Shown: positions 45,768 through 56,218 of the stretch, one piece after another | Layout of the letters: each line of letters begins with the position of its first letter | Position numbering within the stretch: position 1 is the stretch's first letter | NCBI GenBank assembly: GCA_900465915.1 | Contig: UBKJ01000001.1 | Coordinates: forward strand, 1 to 64,000 | Direction of reading: 5' to 3' | Source of the DNA: Hyphomicrobiales bacterium | GTDB taxonomy: Bacteria; Pseudomonadota; Alphaproteobacteria; Rhizobiales; Rhizobiaceae | Length of the DNA stretch: 64,000 nucleotides | Translations under genes and position numbers: made by a program | Notes under the pieces: model-generated | Database searches by the model: none | Told to the model about the DNA's origin: nothing | What the model saw: only the letters and a program-made list of their open reading frames with translations

Positions 45768-48038
45768 TCAATTCACCTGTCCAACTGTCCCGGTTTCTTC
45801 CTGACCTTCTTCCGCGCCGACGGCGGGGAAGATCATGCGTATCATCGCGCCGCGGCCGCCGTGGAAATCGGCCGGGGCGTCATGCAATTCCAGATGCCCG
45901 CCATGATCCTCGACGATCTTGCGGACGATGGCGAGGCCGAGCCCGGTGCCCTTCTCGCGCGTGGTCATATAGGGCTCCAGCAGCTTCTGCCGGTCGTCGC
46001 CGGGCAGGCCCTTGCCGTTGTCGATCACGTCGACCACGAAGCGCTCGTCCTCGCGGCGCGAGCGGACGAGGATGTGCCCCTCGCCGCGCGCGTCGGCGGC
46101 CACGGCGTCGATCGCCTCGGAGGCGTTCTTGATGACGTTGCCGAAAGCCTGGCCCAGGAGCCGGCTGTCGAAGGAGCCGACCAGCCGCTCGGAGCCGAAA
46201 TCGCGGTCGAAATGGATGTCGGAGCGGCTGACCTCGATGAGGAAGGCGGATTCGCGCAAGGGCTCGCGCAGGTCCATCGGCCGCATCTCGGGCTTGGGCA
46301 TGCGGGCGAAGGCGGAGAACTCGTCCACCATGCGGCCGATGTCGCCCACCTGCCGGATGATGGTGTCGGTGCACTGGTCGAAGACCTCGCGGTCCTCGGT
46401 GATGACCTTGCCGTAGCGGCGGCGGATGCGTTCGGCGGAAAGCTGGATCGGCGTCAGCGGGTTCTTGATCTCGTGCGCGATGCGGCGCGCCACGTCGGCC
46501 CAGGCCGAGGAGCGCTGCGCCTGCACCAGGTCGGTGATGTCGTCGACGGTGACGACATAGGAATGGTCGTCCTCGGATTCGGCGTCCTCGACCGTCACCT
46601 GCACGTTGAAGCTGCGCGCCTGCCCGCCGCGCGTCATGCTGACCTGCTCGCGATGCACGGCGCGGCCGGTGGCGCGCGCCACCTCGAAGGCTTGCCCGAT
46701 CTCGGGCGCGATGCTGGACAGGCTGCGGCCGATGGCCTCCTCGGACGAGACGCCGAACATGTGCTCGGCCGAGCGGTTGAGGATGGAGATATGGCCGTCC
46801 GTCTCGATGCCGATGACGCCGGCGGTGACGCCCGAAAGCACGGCCTCGGAAAAGCGGCGGCGCTCGTCGATCTGGTCCTTGGCGGAGATGAGCTCGTTGC
46901 GCTGGCTCTTCAGCTCCGCCACCATGTTGTTGAAGGTGCCCGACAGCGCGCCCACGTCGCCGTCGGACGAGCGCACCGGCACGGAAATGTCGAGATTGCC
47001 CGCCGCCACGTCGTCCGCCGCGCCGATCAGCAGCCGGATCGGCCGCACCAGCCGGTCGGCGACGGCGATGCCGGTCCAGATGGCCGACAGCAGCACGATC
47101 AGCGTCAGGCCGAAATAGAGCAGCGCGAAGGCGATCTGGGTCGGGATGCGGTTGGCGTCCATCTCCTGATAGCGCGTGGTGTTGGCCTCCATCAGGCGCA
47201 TGGCGTCGAGGATCTGCGGGTCGATGGCGCGGATCGTGTAGAGATAGACGTCCGGAATTTCGCGCATGCGGATGATGGCGCCGACGAAATTGCTGTTGCC
47301 GGGCGGGATGACCACCGGCTTGCCGTCGGCGGCGGTCTTGAGCGCGTCCTCCGGCGCCGGCGGTAGGCCGGTCTCGGTGCCGACATTGCTCGCCACCACC
47401 ACGTCGCCGTCCTCGCGGATCAGGAAGGCGCCGAGCAGGCCGCGCCCGCGCGCCTGCAAGGACATGAGCTGGATGAAGCCGCCGCGGTCGAGGCTGTAGA
47501 GCGTGCGCTGCGCGTCGAGGTCCTGCAGCATGGAATAGGAGGTGCTTTGCAGGTTGCGCCCGGTCTCCAGGATATAGGATTGCGACAGGCTGCGTGAGGA
47601 ATTGACGATGTCGCGCGTATTGGTGTCGAACCAGCGGTCGAGGCCGAGATTGAGCGTGACCGAGGCGACGATAGCCACCACGATGGCCGGAATGGCGGCG
47701 ATGAGCGAGAACAGCGCCACGAGGCGCACATGGAGCCGCGAGGCGGCCTTGCCCGACCGCCGCGCGGTGACGATGCGGGAGACCTCGCGCACGATCAAGA
47801 GGATCAGGAACAGGATCAGCGCCACGTTGACGATCACCAGCCCCAGCGTGACCGTGCGGTCGGGCGTGATCGGCGTGAGACCAATCAGGATGACGAAGGA
47901 GATCGAGGCCGTGACCAGCGACGAGACCACCGTGACGATGCCGGGCAGAGCGAGAAGCCTGCGCCCCTCGCCCGGCGTGTCGCCGTCCGCCGCCTTGTCG
48001 ATCGCCGTGGTCAGATTCGCCGTGTCCATGTTAACCAT
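45768..48038 (-). CDS. ntrY: Sensor histidine kinase NtrY
   Basis: Inner-membrane sensor kinase of the NtrYX system, 756 aa from 48038. Several N-terminal membrane segments (about residues 25-115) precede a periplasmic region and another helix at about 285-305, then HAMP (RLVRPIRLLIGAADDVAAGN), PAS (GVIGIETDGHISILNRSAEHMFGV), the HisKA box [21 protein letters not shown] with the phospho-acceptor His, and HATPase with FGNVIKNASEAID and DNGKGLPGDD. Start is uncertain between ATGs at 48038 and 48029; neither has a good ribosome binding site, and a strong palindrome lies just upstream. Confidence 0.93.
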   Translation of the reverse strand: MVNMDTANLTTAIDKAADGDTPGEGRRLLALPGIVTVVSSLVTASISFVILIGLTPITPDRTVTLGLVIVNVALILFLILLIVREVSRIVTARRSGKAASRLHVRLVALFSLIAAIPAIVVAIVASVTLNLGLDRWFDTNTRDIVNSSRSLSQSYILETGRNLQSTSYSMLQDLDAQRTLYSLDRGGFIQLMSLQARGRGLLGAFLIREDGDVVVASNVGTETGLPPAPEDALKTAADGKPVVIPPGNSNFVGAIIRMREIPDVYLYTIRAIDPQILDAMRLMEANTTRYQEMDANRIPTQIAFALLYFGLTLIVLLSAIWTGIAVADRLVRPIRLLIGAADDVAAGNLDISVPVRSSDGDVGALSGTFNNMVAELKSQRNELISAKDQIDERRRFSEAVLSGVTAGVIGIETDGHISILNRSAEHMFGVSSEEAIGRSLSSIAPEIGQAFEVARATGRAVHREQVSMTRGGQARSFNVQVTVEDAESEDDHSYVVTVDDITDLVQAQRSSAWADVARRIAHEIKNPLTPIQLSAERIRRRYGKVITEDREVFDQCTDTIIRQVGDIGRMVDEFSAFARMPKPEMRPMDLREPLRESAFLIEVSRSDIHFDRDFGSERLVGSFDSRLLGQAFGNVIKNASEAIDAVAADARGEGHILVRSRREDERFVVDVIDNGKGLPGDDRQKLLEPYMTTREKGTGLGLAIVRKIVEDHGGHLELHDAPADFHGGRGAMIRMIFPAVGAEEGQEETGTVGQVN

Positions 48039-48044
48039 GTAACC

Positions 48045-48072
48045 CAATGCGTTGCATCTATGCAACGCATTG
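48045..48072. promoter_or_regulatory. 13-bp-arm inverted repeat between ntrC and ntrY
   Basis: CAATGCGTTGCAT (48045-48057) and ATGCAACGCATTG (48060-48072) are perfect inverted arms with a 2-nt spacer. A further direct copy of ATGCAACG lies at 48081-48088. The repeat sits 7 bp upstream of the chosen ntrY start, between the ntrC stop and ntrY. It could be an operator, an RNA hairpin, or both. Confidence 0.5.
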
Positions 48073-48100
48073 TGGCGAAAATGCAACGTTTGCTGTGGAT

Positions 48101-49566
<1,466 letters not shown>

Positions 49567-49570
<4 letters not shown>

Positions 49571-50670
49571 GCGTCGTCTCCGTTCGTATTCTTCCATGCG
49601 GGCAAGAGGATGCGGAATGTGGTGCGCATCGGGTGGCTGTCGCATTCGATGACGCCGCCATGGTCGCCGATGATCTTGGCCACCAGCGCGAGGCCGAGCC
49701 CGGAGCCGTTGGTCTTGGTGGTGACGAAGGGGTCGAACAGATGCGGCAGCATGTCGTGCGGCACGCCCGGCCCGTTGTCGTGGACGCAGAATTCGAGCGG
49801 CAGCGCCACGCGGTCGCGCGCGCCGGGCACCTGCACCCTGATGCCGGGGCGATAGGCGGTGGAGAGCACGATCTCGCCGCCCTCGCGCGCGCCAATGGCC
49901 TCGGCCGCGTTCTTCACCAGATTGAGGAACACCTGCACCAACTGATCGCGATTGGCGTAGACCGGCGGCAGCGAGGGATCGTAATCCTCGAAGAAGCGGA
50001 TATGCCGGGCGAAGCCGTTCAGCGCCACCGCCTTCACATGGTCGAGCACGGCGTGGATGTTGACGGCGCGGCGCTCGATGGGCCGCTCGTCGGAGAACAC
50101 CTCCATGCGGTCGACCAGCGAGACGATGCGGTCGGTCTCGTCGGTGATGAGCCGGGCCAGCGCGCGGTCCTCGTCGCCCACCACCTGTTCGAGCAGTTGC
50201 GCCGCGCCGCGAATGCCCGAAAGCGGGTTCTTGATCTCATGCGCCAGCATCGAGGCGAGGCCGGTGACGGAGCGCGCCGCGCCCCGATGCGTCATCTGGC
50301 GGTCGATCTTCTCCGCCATGGTCTTTTCCTTGAACAGGACCACCACCGCGCCCGGCATTTCCGCCACGGGCGCGACATAGACATCGACGATGCGCTCGGC
50401 CCCCAGCCGCGGCGAGGACACGTCGACGCGATATTCGTTGACCGGGATCTGATGCGTGCGCACCTGCTCGACCAGCGCCAGCAGCGGGCTGCCGAAGGGC
50501 AGGAAACTGTCGAGCCGGTTGCGCGCCAGGATCGACGAGCCGGAGCGGAAGAACTGCTCGGCGTCGAGATTGGCGTAGGCGATGTGGTTGTCCGGCCCGA
50601 TCATGACCACCGGCTGGCTGATGGCGTCGAGCACGACGGCCGGCACGCTCGTTTCGTTTCTCTCGCGCAT
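49567..50670 (-). CDS. ntrB: Nitrogen regulation sensor kinase NtrB
   Basis: Soluble histidine kinase/phosphatase acting on NtrC under PII control, 367 aa. N-terminal PAS domain ([29 protein letters not shown]), HisKA box [24 protein letters not shown] with the phospho-acceptor His, then HATPase motifs [23 protein letters not shown] and [11 protein letters not shown]. The ATG overlaps the dusB stop by one base. dusB-ntrBC is the classical enteric and rhizobial operon order. Confidence 0.96.
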
Positions 50671-51641
50671 CAGGCGACCTTTCTGACCGGCTCGGTGAAA
50701 ATCGCCCGCAGCGCCTCGATCACGGCGGCGGGGTCGGAAAGCCGCATGATCCGCGCCCGCTCGGCGGCGGCGTCCGCATGGCGGTCGATATACCAGCCGA
50801 GATGCTTGCGCGCATGGCGCACGCCGGTGACGACGCCGTAATGCGCCAGCATGTCCTCGTAATGGGCGACGATATAATCGAGAAGCGAGGCCGGCGCGGC
50901 GGGTTTTCCGGCGATCTCGCCCGGCAGCCATGGCCGGCCATAGGCGGCGCGGCCCACCATCACCGCGTCCGCGCCGGAGCGGCGCAGAATCTCGGCGGCG
51001 TCGGCGCGCGTGGCCACGTCGCCATTGGCGGTGAGCGGGATCGTCACCGCCTCGCGCACGGCGCGGATCGCGTCCCAATCGGCCCTGCCCTCGTAGAACT
51101 GGCAGCGCGTGCGCCCATGCACCGTTACCATGGCGACGCCCGCAGCTTCCGCGCGGCGCGCCAGCTCCGGCGCGTTGACGCTGTTCTCGTCCCAGCCGAG
51201 CCGCATCTTCAGCGTCACCGGCACCTTCACCGCCGCCACCGTCGCCTCCACCAGCGTCATGGCGTGGTCGAGGTCGCGCATCAGCGCCGAGCCGGAATAA
51301 CCGCCCGTCACCTTCTTGGCCGGGCAGCCCATATTGATGTCGATGACGTCCGCGCCCTCCGCTTCCGCGATTCTGGCGGCTTCGCCCATCCAGCGCGCCT
51401 CGCGCCCGGCGAGCTGCACCACATGCAGGCCCAGCCCCGCGCCGGACAGGCGCAGCAGGCTTTCCCGGTGGCGATGGCACAATTCGGCGCTGGCCACCAT
51501 CTCCGACACGACCATGCCCGCGCCGGCCCGCGCCGCGCGCGTGCGGAACGGCAGGTCGGACACGCCGGACATGGGCGCGAGGAAAACCCGGTTGGGCAGC
51601 GTCACCCCGCCTATGGTCAAAGGTCGATCGAGAGATGTCAC
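50670..51641 (-). CDS. dusB: tRNA-dihydrouridine synthase DusB
   Basis: Flavin-dependent enzyme reducing uridines in tRNA, 323 aa from GTG at 51641. TIM-barrel motifs are [37 protein letters not shown] with the catalytic Cys, [15 protein letters not shown] and [15 protein letters not shown]. The longer start at ATG 51680 would add 13 unusual residues, so GTG is preferred although its ribosome binding site is weak. First gene of the dusB-ntrB-ntrC run and divergent from ispDF. Confidence 0.93.
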   Translation of the reverse strand: MTSLDRPLTIGGVTLPNRVFLAPMSGVSDLPFRTRAARAGAGMVVSEMVASAELCHRHRESLLRLSGAGLGLHVVQLAGREARWMGEAARIAEAEGADVIDINMGCPAKKVTGGYSGSALMRDLDHAMTLVEATVAAVKVPVTLKMRLGWDENSVNAPELARRAEAAGVAMVTVHGRTRCQFYEGRADWDAIRAVREAVTIPLTANGDVATRADAAEILRRSGADAVMVGRAAYGRPWLPGEIAGKPAAPASLLDYIVAHYEDMLAHYGVVTGVRHARKHLGWYIDRHADAAAERARIMRLSDPAAVIEALRAIFTEPVRKVA

Positions 51642-51783
51642 CAGAGATTGCCTATTTGGTGTGCATATATTCCATAGCACAGACTTTAATCATTCCCTCG
51701 CCGCAAGGCAAGGAAAAGCGCACGGCTTCAATTGCCTTCTGGCCTTTCCGCGCGCAAGGCATTATTCGGCTTGATGAACGATC

Positions 51784-53004
51784 ATGGTTTTCAGCGGAGA
51801 CGGCATCATTTCAAGGGCGGCGGCGATCATTGTGGCGGCCGGACGCGGCGAGCGGGCGGGACAGAGCGTCGAGGGGCCGAAGCAATATCGGCGCATCGGC
51901 GGCGAAGCCGTGCTCGCGCGCACGTTGCGCGCCTTCGTCGATTGCCCGCTGATCGGGCGCATCGTGGTGGTGATCCATCCCGACGACCACGCGCTCTACG
52001 CCCGGATGGTGAGCGAGGCCGACCCGCGCGTGACGGTGGTCGAAGGCGGCCCGACGCGGCAGGAATCGACCCGGCTCGGCCTCCTGGCGCTCGACGCTAG
52101 CGCAACCGATTATGTGATGATCCATGACGGCGTCCGCCCCTTCATCGGGCAGGACCTGCTGCGCCGCGTCGTGGAGGCGTTGACGCCGGAGGAAGGCGTG
52201 CTGCCGGCGCTGGCCGTGTCCGACACGCTCAAGCAGGCGGCCATCGACGGGACGGTGCACGCCACCGTGCCACGCGCCGGGCTTTTCGCCGCGCAGACGC
52301 CGCAGGCCTTTCCCTATCGCCCGATTCTCGACGCGCATGAAAAGGCTTTCGCCGAGGGCCGCAGCGACTTCACCGACGACGCGGCCATCGCCGAATGGGC
52401 TGGACTGGCCGTGCGCATCGTGGAAGGCTCGGCCGACAACACCAAACTCACCTGGGCCAAGGACATCGAAATGGCGGACAGACGCCTGCGGCTGGACCAC
52501 GCCGCCTTTCCCGACATCCGCACCGGCAACGGCTATGACGTGCATTCCTTCGAGCCGGGCGATCATGTCACGCTGTGCGGCGTGAAAATCCCGCACGAGG
52601 CGAAGCTCAACGGCCATTCCGATGCCGACGTGGCGCTGCATGCGCTGACCGACGCGCTGCTCGCCACGCGCGGCGCGGGCGATATCGGCACGCATTTCCC
52701 GCCCTCCGACCCGCAATGGAAGGGCGCGGCCTCGCGCATCTTCGTGGAGCACGCGGCCAAGATCGTGCGTGAGGCCGGCGGGCGCATCGCCAATGTCGAC
52801 GTGACGCTGATCGCCGAAGCGCCCAAGGTCGGCCCACACCGCGCCGCCATGACCGAGGCGCTGTGCGACATGCTGGGGCTGGCCGCCGACCGCGTCTCGA
52901 TCAAGGCCACGACCAACGAGAAGCTCGGCTTCGTCGGCCGCCGCGAGGGCATAGCCGCCATCGCCACCGCTACCGTGATCTATCCCGGCGAGGTGCCCGA
53001 ATGA
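51784..53004 (+). CDS. ispDF: Bifunctional IspD/IspF isoprenoid biosynthesis enzyme
   Basis: Fusion of two enzymes of the MEP pathway, 406 aa. The N-terminal IspD domain (about residues 10-235) has [26 protein letters not shown] and makes CDP-methylerythritol. The C-terminal IspF domain (about 245-402) starts [17 protein letters not shown], with [16 protein letters not shown] metal ligands and [19 protein letters not shown], and makes the cyclodiphosphate. The fused form is typical of alphaproteobacteria. The IspE step between them must be provided elsewhere. Its stop overlaps the next start by ATGA. Confidence 0.96.
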   Translation: MVFSGDGIISRAAAIIVAAGRGERAGQSVEGPKQYRRIGGEAVLARTLRAFVDCPLIGRIVVVIHPDDHALYARMVSEADPRVTVVEGGPTRQESTRLGLLALDASATDYVMIHDGVRPFIGQDLLRRVVEALTPEEGVLPALAVSDTLKQAAIDGTVHATVPRAGLFAAQTPQAFPYRPILDAHEKAFAEGRSDFTDDAAIAEWAGLAVRIVEGSADNTKLTWAKDIEMADRRLRLDHAAFPDIRTGNGYDVHSFEPGDHVTLCGVKIPHEAKLNGHSDADVALHALTDALLATRGAGDIGTHFPPSDPQWKGAASRIFVEHAAKIVREAGGRIANVDVTLIAEAPKVGPHRAAMTEALCDMLGLAADRVSIKATTNEKLGFVGRREGIAAIATATVIYPGEVPE

Positions 53005-53498
53005 GCGCGCTCATCGCCGAGGAAAAGGCCGTCGCGGTGCTCGAAGCCTGCCGCAAAGCGGGCGTGATGCTGGCCACCGCCGAAAGCTGCACCGGTGGGC
53101 TGATCGCCGCGGCGCTGACCGACATCGCCGGCTCGTCCGACGTAGTGGATCGCGGCTTCGTCACCTATTCCAACGAGGCCAAGAACCAGATGATCGGCGT
53201 GCCGATGGAACTGATCGCCCGCGTCGGGGCGGTCTCGAAGGATGTGGCGCTGGCCATGGCCGAAGGCGCGCTCGCCCGGTCGCGCGCCGGCGTGACGGTG
53301 GCGGTCACCGGCGTCGCCGGCCCCGGCGGCGGCTCGGCGGAAAAGCCGGTCGGGCTGGTGCATATCGCTTGCGCGCGCAAAGACCATCCGACGCTGCACT
53401 GCGAATGCCGCTTCGGCGACAGAAGCCGCGCCGAAATCCGGCACGCCACGGTGCTGGCCGCGCTCGATCTCGTGCTGAAGAATCTTACCCCCGATTGA
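53001..53498 (+). CDS. pncC: CinA-family nicotinamide-nucleotide amidohydrolase
   Basis: 165-aa single-domain CinA C-terminal protein that deamidates NMN to nicotinic acid mononucleotide, recycling pyridine nucleotides. [58 protein letters not shown] and the end [16 protein letters not shown] match the family; the first motif holds the catalytic Ser. It lacks the N-terminal molybdopterin-like domain of full-length CinA. The start overlaps the ispDF stop. Confidence 0.93.
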   Translation: MSALIAEEKAVAVLEACRKAGVMLATAESCTGGLIAAALTDIAGSSDVVDRGFVTYSNEAKNQMIGVPMELIARVGAVSKDVALAMAEGALARSRAGVTVAVTGVAGPGGGSAEKPVGLVHIACARKDHPTLHCECRFGDRSRAEIRHATVLAALDLVLKNLTPD

Positions 53499-53565
53499 TC
53501 ATAGTCATACACTTTCGCGCGTTTCACCTTATCCTGCTCCGGCAACGAGACGAAGGAGCAGGACG

Positions 53566-54306
53566 ATGCGTTTTGAAGGTAAGGTCGCCATCGTGACGGG
53601 CGGGGCGAGCGGCATCGGCGCGGCGACGGCGCGCGCTTTCGTGCGCGAGGGGGCGAAAGTGGTGATCGCCGACTTCGCCGACCACGGCAAGCAACTGGCC
53701 GACAAGCTTGCCGGCGGTCATGAGCAGGCGATCTTCGTCAAGACAGACGTGGCCGACAGCAAGTCGGTGCAGGCGCTGATCGCCAGGACGGTCGAGGAAT
53801 ATGGCCAGCTCGACATCATGTTCGCCAATGCGGGCATCGCCGCCGACGGCCCCATCGACGAACTGGACGAGGAAAGCTGGCAGCGCACCATCGACATCAA
53901 CCTTACCGGCGTCTATCTCTGCGACAAATACGCCATCGACCAGATGCGTTCGCAGGGCGGCGGCGTGATCGTCAATTGCGGCTCTATCCATAGTTATGTC
54001 GGCAAGTCGGGCGTCACCGCCTATGCGGCTGCCAAGGGCGGCGTGAAGCTGCTCACCCAGACGCTCGGCATCGACTACGGCCCGCAGAACATCCGCGTCA
54101 ACGCCGTCTGCCCCGGCTATATCGACACGCCGCTGCTCGACCATATTTCCGAGGAAGGCAAGAAGGAACTGGTGGCCCTGCATCCGCTCGGCCGCCTCGG
54201 CCGCGCCGAGGAAGTCGCCAGCGCCGTGCTGTTCCTCGCCAGCGACGAGGCCTCCTTCGTCAACGGTTCGTGCCTGATGGTGGACGGCGGCTACACCGCT
54301 CAATAA
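53566..54306 (+). CDS. Short-chain dehydrogenase/reductase (SDR)
   Basis: 246-aa classical SDR. Cofactor motif TGGASGIGAATARAF at residues 12-26, an acidic DFADH after strand 2 suggesting NAD preference, NAGIAADGPID in the NNAG position, catalytic Ser in NCGSIHSY and the YxxxK motif in TAYAAAKGGVKLL. It ends SFVNGSCLMVDGGYTAQ. GAAGGAGCAGG gives a strong ribosome binding site. Substrate unknown; it stands between pncC and the RIME-like repeat. Confidence 0.9.
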   Translation: MRFEGKVAIVTGGASGIGAATARAFVREGAKVVIADFADHGKQLADKLAGGHEQAIFVKTDVADSKSVQALIARTVEEYGQLDIMFANAGIAADGPIDELDEESWQRTIDINLTGVYLCDKYAIDQMRSQGGGVIVNCGSIHSYVGKSGVTAYAAAKGGVKLLTQTLGIDYGPQNIRVNAVCPGYIDTPLLDHISEEGKKELVALHPLGRLGRAEEVASAVLFLASDEASFVNGSCLMVDGGYTAQ

Positions 54307-54311
54307 AGCCA

Positions 54312-54411
54312 GAGCATCGGACCGAAAAGTGGGAACCGGTTTTCGGACCATCCGATGCTCAAACAAAAAAATAGATCGTCACAATGCGCCTGATAAGGCG
54401 CACGACGATCT
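54312..54411. repeat. RIME-like intergenic double-palindrome repeat, copy 2
   Basis: First hairpin: GAGCATCGG pairs with CCGATGCTC (54312-54320 and 54352-54360), with CCGAAAA and TTTTCGG inside. Second hairpin: AGATCGTC (54373-54380) with GACGATCT (54404-54411) and TGCGCC with GGCGCA inside. It has the same layout as the copy at 35557-35654. Confidence 0.7.
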
Positions 54412-54439
54412 AAAAGCCCCGGTTATTCCGGGGCTTTTT
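54412..54439. terminator. Bidirectional terminator between SDR and ratA-like gene
   Basis: AAAAGCCCCGG (54412-54422) pairs with CCGGGGCTTTT (54428-54438) around TTATT, with T runs on both sides. It abuts the stop codon of the minus-strand ratA-like gene. Confidence 0.85.
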
Positions 54440-54891
54440 TAGCTTCCATAAATCTGATCGGCCCGTTTTTCAAAGGCTTCCGAGAATTTCTTGAAAGCGA
54501 GGTCGAACATCGTGCCCATCAGCAGGCCGAGCGTGCGGCTCTTGAATTCGTAATCGATGAAAAATTCCACGTCGCAATGCGCGCCGTCCTCGACCGGGCG
54601 GAACGTCCAGCGATTGTCGAGATAGCGGAACGGCCCGTCGAGATATTTGACGTCGATGACGTTCTCATCCGGCTTCAGCAGCACCTGGCTGGTGAAGGTC
54701 TCGCGGATCAGCTTGTAGCCCACCGTCATGTCGGCGATCAGCAGCGCCTTGCCGTCGCGTTCTTTCCGCGACCGGATGGTCAACGCCTCGCACATGGGCA
54801 GGAATTGCGGATATTTCTCGATATCCGCCACCAGCCCGAACATTTCCTCGGCCCGGTGGCGGACCCGCCTGACGGTCGTGAATTGCGGCAT
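54439..54891 (-). CDS. RatA/COQ10-like START-domain protein
   Basis: 150-aa protein of the COQ10/RatA START-like family. Conserved stretches are VRHRAEEMFGLVADIEKYPQFLPMCEA and the C-terminal FFIDYEFKSRTLGLLMGTMFDLAFKKFSEAFEKRA. Bacterial members are called either ubiquinone-binding proteins or the RatA ribosome anti-association toxin, and sequence does not separate these. The lipoate-synthesis gene lies 6 bp upstream, an arrangement shared by many Hyphomicrobiales, which favours a metabolic role. Confidence 0.85.
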   Translation of the reverse strand: MPQFTTVRRVRHRAEEMFGLVADIEKYPQFLPMCEALTIRSRKERDGKALLIADMTVGYKLIRETFTSQVLLKPDENVIDVKYLDGPFRYLDNRWTFRPVEDGAHCDVEFFIDYEFKSRTLGLLMGTMFDLAFKKFSEAFEKRADQIYGS

Positions 54892-54897
54892 CTTCGC

Positions 54898-55866
54898 TTA
54901 CGAGGCCTTCGATGCGTGCAGCGCCTCGCGCGCCGCCTTCAACTTGGCGAAATCGTCGCCGGCATGGTGCGACGAACGCGTCAGCGGGCTGGAGGCGACG
55001 AGCAGGAAGCCCTTGGTCTTGCCGATGGTCTCGAACGACTTGAACTCGTCCGGCGTGACGAAGCGGATCACAGGATGGTGCTTGCGGGTGGGCTGGAGAT
55101 ACTGGCCGATGGTCATGAAATCCACGTCCGCCGAGCGCAGGTCGTCCATGAGCTGGAGGATTTCGTTGCGCTCCTCGCCCAGGCCAACCATGATGCCGGA
55201 CTTGGTGAAGATGGTCGGGTCCAGTTCCTTCACCCGCTGCAACAGGCGGATGGAGTGGAAATAGCGCGCGCCGGGGCGCACCTTCAGATATTTCGACGGC
55301 ACCGTCTCCAGATTGTGGTTGAACACGTCGGGACGCGCCTTCACCACCACTTCCAGCGCGCCGTCCTTGCGCAGGAAATCGGGCGTCAGGATTTCGATGG
55401 TGGTCTTGGGCGTCGCCGCGCGGATCGCCCGGATGACTTCGGCGAAATGCTGCGCGCCGCCATCGGCCAGATCGTCGCGGTCCACGGAGGTGATCACCAC
55501 ATGGGTCAGGCCCATCTGCTTGACGGCCCTGGCGACGTTTTCCGGCTCGTTCGGGTCGAGCGGGGTCGGAATGCCGGTGGCGACGTTGCAGAAGGCGCAG
55601 GCGCGCGTGCAGATCTCGCCCATGATCATGAAGGTGGCGTGCTTCTTTTCCCAGCACTCGCCGATATTCGGGCAGCCCGCTTCCTCGCAGACGGTGACGA
55701 GCTTGTTGGAGCGCACGATCTCGCGCGTCTCGTTATAGCCGCGCGAAATGGGGGCCTTGACGCGGATCCAGTCCGGCTTCTTGAGAATTTCGCTGTCGGG
55801 GCGATGCGCCTTTTCCGGGTGCCGCAGACGTTTGCTCTGGTTCACCGTGTCGAGAACTGTAACCAT
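54898..55866 (-). CDS. lipA: Lipoyl synthase
   Basis: Radical-SAM enzyme inserting sulfur into octanoyl-lipoyl domains, 322 aa. The auxiliary cluster ligands are in [13 protein letters not shown] and the SAM cluster in [10 protein letters not shown]. The reaction core has [25 protein letters not shown] and [13 protein letters not shown], and the C-terminus contains [16 protein letters not shown] with the conserved RSSxHA. The neighbouring pdh genes encode its substrates: lipoyl domains on E2 and E1-beta. Confidence 0.97.
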   Translation of the reverse strand: MVTVLDTVNQSKRLRHPEKAHRPDSEILKKPDWIRVKAPISRGYNETREIVRSNKLVTVCEEAGCPNIGECWEKKHATFMIMGEICTRACAFCNVATGIPTPLDPNEPENVARAVKQMGLTHVVITSVDRDDLADGGAQHFAEVIRAIRAATPKTTIEILTPDFLRKDGALEVVVKARPDVFNHNLETVPSKYLKVRPGARYFHSIRLLQRVKELDPTIFTKSGIMVGLGEERNEILQLMDDLRSADVDFMTIGQYLQPTRKHHPVIRFVTPDEFKSFETIGKTKGFLLVASSPLTRSSHHAGDDFAKLKAAREALHASKAS

Positions 55867-55939
55867 GCTGTTTCCTGCCTATCCGGAGCGCTCGTCGCTC
55901 CTGAAACTGAAGCGGTGGTAATTGCTGCACCGTTTCCTG

Positions 55940-56203
55940 TCAATGTCGGGCGGCCAGACCCAGCGCGCGGAACACCAGCGCCCAGATCAGGCCGAACGCC
56001 AGACCGCCCAGTCCGAGCGCCAGCGTGAGCGCCCATACGCCGTACCAGCCGGCGATCGCCGTTCCGTTGACCGATATGGTGTGACCGCCTGCACGGCTCA
56101 AGACTCCGGCCACGAAGCCGAAAAGCAGGCCGCACACGGTGCACCATTTGACGACCGGCCAGGCGGCGCGCCGCCATGGCCCTCCATTCTCGATCAGCGG
56201 AAT
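55940..56203 (-). CDS. Small membrane protein between lpd and lipA, probable ATT start
   Basis: 87-aa protein of unknown function with two hydrophobic segments (about residues 28-45 and 60-84) and a W-rich start IPLIENGGPWRRAAW. The only in-frame conventional start is GTG at 56137, which has no ribosome binding site and would cut off 22 residues of protein-like sequence. Instead AAGGAGA lies 7 nt before an ATT at 56201-56203, right after the tandem TAATAA stops of lpd. ATT initiation is therefore likely. It probably belongs to the lpd-lipA transcript. No domain is recognised. Confidence 0.6.
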   Translation of the reverse strand: MPLIENGGPWRRAAWPVVKWCTVCGLLFGFVAGVLSRAGGHTISVNGTAIAGWYGVWALTLALGLGGLAFGLIWALVFRALGLAARH

Positions 56204-56218
56204 AAGCGTGTCTCCTTA

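Noticed and set aside
54312-54411. Folded sequence considered as an RNA gene or riboswitch
   Set aside because: The layout matches a two-palindrome intergenic repeat that also occurs at 35557, and it lies downstream of a gene beside a terminator rather than in a leader.
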